Source of the DNA: Entamoeba invadens IP1
Taxonomy: Eukaryota; Evosea; Mastigamoebida; Endamoebidae
Direction of reading: 5' to 3'
Assembly (NCBI RefSeq): GCF_000330505.1
Contig: NW_004440271.1
Location: 9,085-45,389, forward strand
DNA: 36,305 nt
Shown here: positions 12,337 through 20,935 of the stretch, one piece after another
Layout of the letters: every line of letters begins with the position of its first letter
Position numbering within the stretch: position 1 is the first letter of the stretch
The notes under the pieces: model-generated
The model's input: only the letters and a program-made list of their open reading frames with translations
Told to the model about the DNA's origin: nothing
The model's database searches: none
Program-made: the position numbers and the translations under genes

Positions 12337-13194
12337 CTCGTATGTGATTTTTTATTGGTGGCGAGTGTTCGAGTATTAGTATTATAATCTATTAGTATTT
12401 TACTATAATTCGTTATTGTAATAATATTATTATTTTATTATTATAATGTATTAGTATTATACTGAATTTGTTATTTATGGAGTAATATATTTACTAAAAT
12501 AATAGAATAAAAAACTAGAGTATTCTATGTTTCTAACAAATTTATGAATAAGAAAAAGATAATTAAAAGATATAAATAGATGGTGATGAAAATCTTGTTG
12601 TTATTAATTATTAAATTATCTATTTTAAATTATAAAAATAAAAAATATTTTGGTGATTTCAAAAATACACCAATTTAGTTGAAAAACAAAGTGATAAAAT
12701 TGGTGAAATACAGTAACTTTTTTAATTACTTTTTTATTAGAGCATTTATTGTTTGTTTTTGACCATTTTATTTGTTTTCTAATATAATTATAATTTAAAT
12801 ATTATATTATATTAGTATGTTGATGATGAATTAAACATTATTTAAAAATTGCACAGTGCGATTGTTTCTTAAAATAATAAAACTTCTTTAATTATTTTTA
12901 TTTTTGTAATCAACAAAATATACAACAAAAGTTATTTTTATTAAAAATATATACTATATTTATTTAATAAATTTAAATAATTTATAATTCATAATTCTGT
13001 TGTAATTGATAATAATTATTATTAATTAATAATAACTATTATTATTATTTTTCTATAAAATTTCAAATTTTTATTAATCCTATTATATTAACTTAAATAG
13101 TAAATTAATAATATAATACAAGAAAAATACAACCTACTATAATATTATTATAAACAAATTAATAACAATACTATAATAATACACAAGATGTCAT
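12337..13194. other. Intergenic, AT-rich
   Basis: Long runs of A and T with TATTAGTATT-like and ATTATT repeats near 12370-12480. No open frame of note, no RNA gene and no convincing hairpin beyond what such composition gives by chance. It should contain the upstream region of the AlkD-like gene and the 3' end of the multi-pass membrane protein gene. Confidence 0.5.
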
Positions 13195-14344
13195 TCAGTG
13201 TTTTTTCGAGTTTTTAGTGTTGAGTTTGTAGTGCAGAACAATAGAAGCGCACAAGTCGACGGCGCATATCACGTGATAAAAAGCACCGTCTGCTATTTCA
13301 CCGTTGAGTCCGATATAAGCGACGAAAGTGATGATATAGAAACAGGTGATGAGGACAATAGCCTTGACGAGTGGTCTAAAGAAGTATAAAATGAAGTCGA
13401 AGAGGAATATCATGATATAAGCAAGACACATTCCGAAGAGGATTTGTGTAACATTAGCGAAACCGTGGACTAAAATATGACCGATCCCGATCGACCCCGA
13501 GAGGATGTATATAGAAAGGATGATATAGACAGTAGAGTGGTACAAACACTTCTCATTGTTTTTCAAATAGTTTTGACAACTACATGAATACCTATACGAG
13601 AAAGGACCAACGCTTTGATAAAAAAGTTGTTTTCTATTTTGAATATACGTTGGCGGGGAAAATTGAAGAGAAATAGTGTTTGAGTCGTATTGGGGATAAT
13701 TATCATTCGAGTTCAGAAGTCGCACAAATACTAGAAAAAAGAATACTATCGCATACGAGTACCCATTCACTCCATTCTTCATTTCTCCATCTTTACTACA
13801 TCGAACATCGTTCAATTGATAATTCAAAAATGTCTGCACAAAGATACCTATCCGATGGATAAGATAAGATGTAGTTAAGTCTATGAAATATGGTATAACG
13901 ACTACAAAGTTACCTGTGTGTTATATTATTAGAATAAATATGGCTATTTATATAGTTCTTTATATTAATATATATATAGTAACAATTATAATAATAAAAA
14001 TAATTATAATAATAATAATAAATATAATTATAAATAAAGTTCTTTATTTAATTATTATGGTATAAGAAAAAATACTATATCTACAAACCACGAACTATTC
14101 GAAAAATCGAAAGAATTGGAAGCAAAAAGCCTGAAAGCATCGCGATGGAATGAATTTCTAATAGTTTGGTCGTGTCACCAGTACGAGTACCGAGACATTC
14201 GAGCGACTTTCCTTCGTAATAAAAAGTAGTGTATATGATAATCATAAAGACTAAATAAAAAAAAGGCGCATTTGAAACTAAAACACCAATCATTATCACT
14301 ATTTTGAAGTTCTTTGAGTTCTTACTTCTTAATAGTAAGTTCAT
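13195..14344 (-). CDS. Multi-pass (about 7 TM) membrane protein, 2 exons
   Basis: Join of 14344-14089 and 13901-13195 on the minus strand, 320 residues. Exon 1 starts at an ATG and reads into a stop at 14081, but a consensus donor GTTTGTAG begins at 14088. A TAG acceptor at 13904-13902 restores the frame (split GTC codon) into an exon whose frame is open to 13195; a second TAG ending at 13881 is in the same phase and would remove seven residues. Hydrophobic segments are at about 15-42, 65-92, 133-148, 209-230, 239-260, 265-284 and 292-309, with a Cys-containing loop near 192-204. Seven helices would fit a receptor-like topology, but the sequence matches no family I recognise, so receptor function is only a possibility. 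No signal peptide or long cytoplasmic tail is seen. Confidence 0.65.
13902..14088 (-). other. Probable intron of the multi-pass membrane protein gene (187 bp)
   Basis: On the minus strand it begins GTTTGTAG and ends TTTGTAG. It is very AT-rich and the phases on both sides agree. It is longer than the other introns here, so an additional small exon or the alternative acceptor ending at 13881 cannot be excluded. Confidence 0.6.
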
Positions 14345-15079
14345 TCAATAAAATAGTATAGTATTTTAAGCTATTTTTCATAATTGTAAGTGTTTAATAA
14401 CTTTTAGTTTCAATTGTTATATTTGTTAGTTTTTTTATTTTAATTAAAATATAACAAGCTTTATTTATATATAAATACATTTATATAGTAAATAAATAAT
14501 AAAAAATTGTTATTATAAATTATTATTATTAATTAAAATATATTAATAAGTATAGTGTATAATAATACTTACATTAAGTACAGTTTAACTATTCAAAAGT
14601 GAATGGGTATGGTAATTGTTGTTCTCTCAAGAGTGGGCATATCAAATTTCTTTTAGAGTGTATTTTGAGGTTTAGATTAGTTAAAATGTTCACTCTTGAA
14701 AAAAAATATTCTCTTCAAAGGTACCACGTTCGGGATGTTCGATTGAACAACGATTGAATTATGAAGTGTTTAATTTTTTTTGAACTTTGATATATAAAAA
14801 ATAAATTAACAAAAATAAAAAATAGAATGCTTATCAATTAAATTATAATATTTTGAATAATTAGAAATACTTAACACTGTTTATAATAATAGATAATAAT
14901 TCTAATTAAAAAATTAATATATTTATTACGTCAAAAATTGAATACTTCAAAAAATTCCAAATAACCAAAAATAGATAATACAATTATTAATGCAATTCCT
15001 AAAAATACACCAAGTAAAACAAGTTTATTCACAAAACTAGATATTGTCTATAAGTTGTTATTTGGATTGATAAAAATAA

Positions 15080-15569
15080 ATAATTAAATTTTTATTTCTT
15101 ACATTTTATATTTTGAAAATATCTTTTACGGTTATTATTTCTTTTTATTCTTTTACTCAACCAATTCAACAAGGATTTAGTGTCTTTGAATTGCATCAAT
15201 CAACAAACTTTTTTGAAACATGTGAACTAGACATCAAAAATAAATTTCCAACCTTTCTTTTTGTTGATTTTTAAGAGTGATGACTATCTTTATTATACAT
15301 TTCATTTACGATTGATTATGTTTTACAAAAAAAAACAATTCAATCCAATTATCTTTTTTTGGACAATTAAACAAAAAGAAACAAATGAGTTTACGAAGTT
15401 AAAGATTATAAAGTACGAAAAAATTAAATTCTTACAGATACAAATTAGAACCCCAAAAGTGTTTTTTTTTATATTTATGAATTTTTATCAGTGTTTTTTA
15501 GACACAGAAACCTATAAAAATAAATCATTATATAGTATTAATAATTTATTCAATCTTGAGTGTGAATAA
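15080..15569 (+). pseudogene. Possible decayed gene or unrecognised exons
   Basis: Two overlapping forward frames, 15080-15271 (64 codons, hydrophobic start) and 15231-15569 (112 codons), would form one product if shifted by one frame near 15235-15270. Neither begins with an ATG that uses the whole stretch; an internal ATG lies near 15318 in the second. The translation is rich in Lys, Phe, Ile and Asn and matches nothing I know. With stops expected about every ten codons in DNA this AT-rich, 112 open codons is unusual. A frameshifted gene, a spliced gene with a missed intron, or chance remain possible. Confidence 0.3.
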
Positions 15570-15908
15570 TAAACGTTTTTGAGACTAAACAATCAAAATT
15601 CATGTTATGAATATTTTACACTATGATCAACATTATGGTTAACAAATTTTTATTATCAAACCATAGTATCGAAACTATAATTTAAACTACTGTTTTTCAA
15701 TAGATAAAAATTGAATCTATTTTTATTAAATCGAATTGGTGGAATATAACAATTAAATTTAATTGATTTGTTGATAAAATATACTATATCTGTAGTTTAA
15801 AAAAATCTTGAAAATAAAATAATTTATAAATAAAACAATTACAACCATATTATAATTATATTATAATAAATTATATTAAGTGAAAGGTGAAGGATAACTT
15901 CCAACCTA

Positions 15909-15954
15909 ACTGTTTTATTAATAAATCAGTAAAAAAGTATTTTCATACTTTTTT
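15909..15954. repeat. Tandem palindromes upstream of the Ras-like gene
   Basis: 15909-15930 is a 22-bp quasi-palindrome (ACTG...CAGT, one mismatched pair). It is followed at once by a perfect hairpin: AAAAAAGTAT (15931-15940), a 4-base loop TTTC, and ATACTTTTTT (15945-15954). The block is 70 bases before the ATG at 16024, so it could be a factor-binding site or structured leader; AT-richness makes some palindromes expected. Confidence 0.5.
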
Positions 15955-16023
15955 GTCCACCTCTTGTTTTCCTACTTTAAATTCCATATAAAAAGTTGAC
16001 AAAAAAACTTCCAAAAGCATAGA

Positions 16024-16704
16024 ATGGAAAATATCAAAGTTATATTCTTTGGACGATGTTCAGGCAAAACAAGTATTATCCACCGATATGTCAATGGCGA
16101 GTTTATTCGTGAACACATTGCAACTATTGAAGATACATATAACACCATTGTTGACTTGGAAACTCGGCAAGTAGATTTACATATAATAGATACAACAAGT
16201 GAAGAGTCTCTCCAAGATCTCAAATATAGTCACTTCAGAGATTCTGATGTTTTTGTCTTTGTATATTCAGTACATGACGTTGCATCTTTCAATTATGTAA
16301 AGAAGGACATCAAATACTGTATGAACAAGGTAGAGAGTGAAGGCCGAAAACTCGGAAGACTCCCAACTTTTATTGTAGTTGCAAATAAGATTGATTGTAA
16401 TAATAGAACAGTGTCACTGAATGAAGGTGTTGAGATTATTGAGGATATCAATGGAAAATACCCAACTGGATACTATGAAGTATCCGCGTTAAATAACATT
16501 AAAGTCGACTTCCTCTTTGAATCGATTGCAAAAGGTTCTGCAAAGAAACGGTCGTGCATTAAAGAGGTTCAATTGGTCAGTAAACATAACATGAAAATTG
16601 AATTGCCACCTATTATTGAAATTGAAGAAGCTCATAAATTGTCATTTTCGAAACGATTGTCACAAAAAGTTAAGTGTATATCGCCTCGAGGAAGAGGAAA
16701 TTAA
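16024..16704 (+). CDS. Divergent Ras/Rab-like small GTPase, likely GTPase-deficient, 226 aa
   Basis: A small GTPase fold over residues 1-170. The P-loop reads FGRCSGKTS: Lys15 and Thr16 are kept, but the positions of Ras Gly10, Gly12 and Gly13 are Phe9, Arg11 and Cys12. The switch I threonine is present (Thr34 in IATIED). Switch II reads DTTSEES instead of DTAGQE, so Ras Gly60 is Ser59 and Gln61 is Glu60. NKID (121-124) and the SA motif (154-155) are intact, so guanine nucleotide binding is plausible while hydrolysis should be poor. There is a 55-residue basic C-terminal extension and no CAAX box or paired terminal cysteines, so normal prenylation is not expected. A pyrimidine-rich 3' flank with TAATT follows the stop, as usual in Entamoeba. 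Close relatives in Entamoeba are likely, but I cannot name the subfamily. Confidence 0.85.
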   Translation: MENIKVIFFGRCSGKTSIIHRYVNGEFIREHIATIEDTYNTIVDLETRQVDLHIIDTTSEESLQDLKYSHFRDSDVFVFVYSVHDVASFNYVKKDIKYCMNKVESEGRKLGRLPTFIVVANKIDCNNRTVSLNEGVEIIEDINGKYPTGYYEVSALNNIKVDFLFESIAKGSAKKRSCIKEVQLVSKHNMKIELPPIIEIEEAHKLSFSKRLSQKVKCISPRGRGN

Positions 16705-17719
16705 AAGATCCTTTATTTTATTATTCTTCATTTTGTAATTGACTCAACTTTTTGTTTTATTGTATTGAATAATATTTTTACTCTTTAGAATGTTATTAAA
16801 ATATAAAATAGAAATTTATTCTAATAAAAACATTTAAATTAATTCGTATCAAATAAATGTCAAAAAAAGTTGATATTGTATATTTTTATTCCCTTTTTCA
16901 ATCCTTTTCAAACATATATTATTACATTAATACTTAAAATGTAATAACATTATTGAATAGATTTCAATTAAAGTCAAAAAGTACGAAATAAAAATTTCGT
17001 ATTTGATAAAATTTACTAAATGAAACAAAAAAAATTTTATTAATAACTGACTACTTTTTAAATGACCGTTATGTTTGAATATATAAAAACAAAATCATGT
17101 AATATTTAAGTTAAAACACTTGTTTTTATTTTGATACATGATGATTCTGGAACAAAAAACAAAAGAATTAACAAAATATATTGTACTCACTGTTTGAAGT
17201 GAAAATCAATCTACTAACCAAATAAATTATAAACAAACAAAAATACCATTTAAAGGCCAATTATTGATTAAAAAACAACCCAATCAATTGTATTTTTATT
17301 TATTTATAAAAATATAAAATAGATACCCAGTTTCATTTGAAACTCTACCTAATACAATAATTATAATTATTTACAAATAATTTAACTTTTCTAATTTATA
17401 AATTAAGAAAGTTTAATAAATAATTTTTTTTATTCAAATTATAAAAATAATTTATTTATTTTTATTAAAAAAACAAATAATTTTTTTGTTTTTTGTATTA
17501 TATTTGAGTTAAATTAATAATAAAATAACCATATAGAAATCATTAAATTCTTTAAAATTATTAATCTTGATGAAGATTTTTTATTTGTTTTTTTAATGGT
17601 TGTTTTATTATTTATATTGAAAACATACTTGAGCCAAAGTAGATGAAAATGAAAAAATAAACTATAAATAATAATAAAATAATCATAATATATAATTAAA
17701 GTTGATAATCAAATCAAAC

Positions 17720-18724
17720 ATGCTTATAAAGATCTCATACGCTGTGTTAATAATTATTGTAAATAGACGGACAAATAACATCAGCAAATACTTTTCTTGT
17801 AAATATATTTCTTTTGAACAGATACCACATTGTTTATCAATTTAACTGTTTTGTTGTCAACATTTTTTGCGATGAAAAACCCGTCTAATAACATTGTTTT
17901 ACTCTCATATTTTTTAGGAAACCACTTTGATGAGACAAATCGAGAAAAACTTTATTAAGAAATAACATGCTTTTGCGAAAAACCCTCTACTTTTTTAATT
18001 CATTAACTGGCGTTATTACTTCATTGAAAGTTATTGTAATGTCCTTTATTTTAACTATATATATTAATAAAACTTATTAATATATTACTAGTTGATCCAT
18101 ATTTTTTTAACTGTCGCTTTAAACAAAATCATTTGGGTTACATTTTTTGTGCTTATTGGTCGCCAATAAATACATTTTCAACAACCCGCCAAATCAGCAT
18201 TAATCACCCAGATATCTGGAATGAAGTTTTAATAATAGAAAGGAGTAAGCCTAGAATTCTCTTAAAATAGCAATTGAACGTTTCGTGAAGTATTTTTCCT
18301 TTCAAAACTTCACGAAAAAATGCAGTCGAGTTCCATTTTAGATTTTTAGTTCGGCATTAAGACTTAAAACAAGGAAAAATGGAACAAAAACAAACAAAAA
18401 AAATCGGGGAAAATCGGGTATTTTTGGGATAAACTCAAAAATAGAATCTTGACACATTATTATATAATTAAAACATGAAAAGATCAACTTACCCTAATAG
18501 TCCCGTTTTTGAGAAGTCAAATGAGGAATATGACAACGGAAGTTTTGTTTTTTTATTTCGTAAATACAACTTCGATATAAATAAGATGAGTTGATTTAAA
18601 AACAAAAATAAACCGCGAAAAGACTCAACTTTCTCCGTTTTCAGAAGCAGATCATTTAAAAGTTTGGTCAGAAATGTTTTTCTTTGCTTCCTCTACGGAA
18701 ATTTTGACAAGGCGCGTTGTTTAA
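17720..18724 (+). pseudogene. Possible decayed or spliced gene in a GC-richer island
   Basis: Open forward frames follow one another, each shifted from the last: 17720-17845 (ATG, 41 codons), 17818-17958 (46 codons), 17967-18080 (ATG, 37 codons), 18040-18270 (76 codons), 18475-18594 (ATG, 39 codons) and 18590-18724 (44 codons). The translations are balanced, with Trp, His, Pro and Arg, rather than the Lys/Asn/Phe bias of AT-rich noise. A TTTTAG near 17919 and a CTAG near 18090 resemble acceptors, but I found no set of consensus donors that joins the pieces. A frameshifted pseudogene fits best; a multi-intron gene or a structured RNA is possible. Confidence 0.3.
18153..18385. repeat. Three hairpins within 230 bases
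   Basis: TTATTGG/CCAATAA (18153-18169, 3-base loop), TTTCGTGAAGT/ACTTCACGAAA (18281-18291 and 18307-18317, 15-base loop) and GTTCCATTTT/AAAATGGAAC (18330-18339 and 18376-18385, 36-base loop). All arms are perfect, and the second and third contain G and C, so chance is less likely than for pure AT stems. They may belong to a non-coding RNA, a small mobile element or the end of a decayed gene. Confidence 0.45.
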
Positions 18725-19008
18725 AGAACTGAACACACCATTTTTCTTTTTAGTCTTGGGGTTTTTATTGCACTTTTCTTCAACTCCCAATTTTTTAAAA
18801 TAATTTTTCTATCAAATATTTTAGACAAATTTATTATCAACTGATAAATAAAATTGTTACACCTTTTGAGTGAAAAAAGTTGTGAAGAAAAAAAATAAAA
18901 AAATTCGATAAGAAGCATTCTTAACCCCCACCATCTAATTATGGTCGGATCCGATTTTTACTGTTTCTTCATTTATTATAAATACGGATCACTCAAAACA
19001 AGTATTCA

Positions 19009-19566
19009 ATGCCAATCACCCACAAAGACCGGCAATTCAACACCAAAAACATCCACTTCAAAACGCGCGTTGCTCTATCGCTTCAAGCTGAGATACAAAA
19101 CGTTGCGTTGATGTTATTAAGTCGGTACATTGGAGTCTTTGTGAAAAGACCGTCTAAACAAGCAAAAATCACAACACAGTTCCAAAGAGTTAAAAACCTC
19201 ATAATTGGGGATGAAGTCCTAGATGTACAAAAAGTTGTGAAGGCACGGTGTCTCCTCTATTCCACTTTAATGGAGAAAGAAGGAGTAAAAGAAGAAACTA
19301 TTAAGAGAAGGATGCAACCTTATAAGCGCCGAGAAGTCGTCAATTTGCTTTTAGACGTCCTCTTTGAGTTTGGCGTAGTCCTTCTTAATGCAAGAGATGA
19401 GAGTGATGGAATCCTTGGAAACGTCTGCTTCTACAATTTCCACAACAAAACAATAGTCTACAATATAGAACAAATTAAAGAAGTTGGTAAAATCGTTTCA
19501 AATCGGATAGCGAGTATCGTGGCATGTGAAAATGTATCTGCTCTCTCGCAAATAGCTCTGTTTTAA
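19009..19566 (+). CDS. Orphan protein, 185 aa
   Basis: ATG-initiated frame with clear coding composition and a sharp drop to AT-rich DNA after the stop, where TAATT and a T-rich stretch form a plausible polyadenylation region. The protein is basic and largely helical: a Lys/Arg-rich N-terminus, an amphipathic helix near 25-48, a second basic helical stretch near 90-108 (KEETIKRRMQPYKRREV) and a hydrophobic segment near 110-127. It has no signal peptide, too weak a hydrophobic segment for a sure membrane helix, and no motif I recognise. Upstream, a TATA-like run near 18975 and a TATTCA next to the ATG resemble Entamoeba core promoter elements. Confidence 0.75.
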   Translation: MPITHKDRQFNTKNIHFKTRVALSLQAEIQNVALMLLSRYIGVFVKRPSKQAKITTQFQRVKNLIIGDEVLDVQKVVKARCLLYSTLMEKEGVKEETIKRRMQPYKRREVVNLLLDVLFEFGVVLLNARDESDGILGNVCFYNFHNKTIVYNIEQIKEVGKIVSNRIASIVACENVSALSQIALF

Positions 19567-20395
19567 TTATGTTATCTTTTTACTTCTTTTATTGTTTAAA
19601 CTTACATCACCAAAGTGATAATTAAGAATGGTTTCAAATCATTAAATTACATGTTTTATCATTAACAAGCATATATTCAAGTTGTCAATAACCCTCATTG
19701 TCTGAGTCTAACGATTAGAAAATAAATTAAACTTGTGTTTAATTTCTTCACTCTTCGGTTTCTTAATTAAAAAAACTGGATATTTTATTTCTAAATCAAA
19801 ATTATTGATTTAATTATAAAAATGATAATTAAATAAAGTCTTTTTAAAAAAGTTGTCTATTCGACAAAAATTTACACAAAACAAGTTTATAAATTTGGGA
19901 ATTAGGAAAAAACGTTGAAAACCCAGTAAAAATTATGAAACAATGTTTTGTGAGTATTTCGAATTGTTTCCCGAAATATTCCAATTTAATGGCCTAAAAA
20001 TGCCCGGACAACATTTTCAGACTGACCATAATAAAAATTTAAAATTCCAAAAAAATATCAAACACAGAAGATTCATTGATTTAAATTGTTGTAACATGGA
20101 AATATCTCTTGTTAATTGTATTTTTAATTACAGATACCTGAAAAACCAACCGGCACAGAAAAAACAACAGGCATATTATAAAAATGGTTTCTAAAAACTA
20201 TTTAATAGTTTTTTTAATGCAAATTTTGAAAAAACAGGACAAAAAAACTAAAAACTATAATATACTATAAATTTATGGTACCCGGACTATATTTCGGGTA
20301 TCTGTAGCTGAGTTAGTACATGAAAATTATGGAATTAAAAAATAATCAATAAATTTTTAAAGCAAATTATTAAAATTTTATTTGTGATAATAACG

Positions 20396-20744
20396 TACAG
20401 ATAGCGGAATTAACAGGGACCACAGGAAAAACCAGGGACCAGACTAATTTTAGCTATTGAATATTAAGCGGATTTTATACAATAAAACNNNNNNNNNNNN
20501 NNNNNNNNNNNNNNNNNNNNNNNNNNNNNNNNNNNNNNNNNNNNNNNNNNNNNNNNNNNNNNNNNNNNNNNNNNNNNNNNNNNNNNNNTTGGTTACTGGT
20601 TTTTGAAAATAAACCAACATATCCTCCAAAAACCTGATTATTTGGGGATTTTTCCATAACAAGGAAACTATTTACCAAAAAAAAGGGTTAATTTAGTCTG
20701 GTCCCTGGTTTATGATTTGGTCCCTGGTTTTTCCTGTATCTGTA
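20396..20744. mobile_element. Inverted-repeat (MITE-like) element interrupted by the gap
   Basis: AAACCAGGGACCAGACTAA at 20429-20447 is matched perfectly by its reverse complement at 20693-20711. AGGAAAAACCAGGGACC at 20424-20440 is likewise matched at 20719-20735, so the right arm carries a partial tandem duplication. Outside these, TACAGATA (20396) and TATCTGTA (ending 20744) bound the unit. I see no clear target-site duplication and no coding capacity, so a non-autonomous element is likely but unproven. True length is unknown because of the Ns. Confidence 0.5.
20489..20588. other. Assembly gap (100 N)
   Basis: Exactly 100 unknown bases, a conventional scaffold gap size. It sits inside the inverted-repeat element, which probably stopped the assembly. 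Confidence 0.99.
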
Positions 20745-20935
20745 GTTGAATTATTTATTTAATTCTGATATGTTAATAGTTCGAACAAAAAATTCATTCA
20801 CTCAGTCTCTTTATTCATTTTCTTTACTTGTCGCGTTAAGTCTTCAACCTGCTTCTCTTTCTGTCAAATTTCGTGAGTCGTTATATTTCATTTCAAATCA
20901 ATAAATGTTAAATCAAATCGTTCCACAACATACAT

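Larger units (their letters stand above)
14345..16023. other. Intergenic, with GC-richer islands and open-frame remnants
   Basis: Mostly AT-rich. An island at 14578-14757 is open for 59 codons on the plus strand and partly open on the minus strand too; it carries a 9-bp inverted repeat (TCAAGAGTG near 14628, CACTCTTGA near 14691). From 15080 to 15271 a plus frame is open for 64 codons and from 15231 to 15569 a shifted plus frame is open for 112 codons, longer than expected by chance in such AT-rich DNA. Palindromes at 15909-15954 lie just upstream of the Ras-like gene. No product was recognised. Confidence 0.5.
16705..19008. other. Long intergenic region with hairpins and open-frame remnants
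   Basis: 16705-17700 is very AT-rich, with two hairpins: TTATTACATT/AATGTAATAA (16919-16947) and TACGAAAT/ATTTCGTA (16982-17001). From about 17720 to 18724 the DNA is noticeably GC-richer and carries successive open frames and three hairpins (see separate entries). 18725-18950 returns to AT-rich DNA. The last 50 bases before 19009 hold a TATA-like stretch (near 18975) and should be the promoter of the next gene. No RNA gene was recognised. Confidence 0.5.
19567..20935. other. Intergenic, with short repeat elements and an assembly gap
   Basis: 19567-19900 is AT-rich. An ATG frame at 19943-20194 (83 codons) has no recognisable domain and its end overlaps a repeat-like segment, so I do not call it a gene. 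20129-20306 is bounded by TACAGATAC and its inverse GTATCTGTA and also holds a TACCCG/CGGGTA hairpin. 20396-20744 is the inverted-repeat element around the gap. 20745-20935 is the 3' flank of the coiled-coil gene and may contain its last exon. Confidence 0.5.

Noticed and set aside
15433..15441. TACAGATAC, like the ends of the repeat units near 20.1-20.7 kb (also TACAGATA at 35514)
   Set aside because: Isolated copies without the adjacent CCAGGGACC motif; a short motif this AT-rich recurs by chance, which also weakens the terminal-repeat reading of the 20129-20306 unit.
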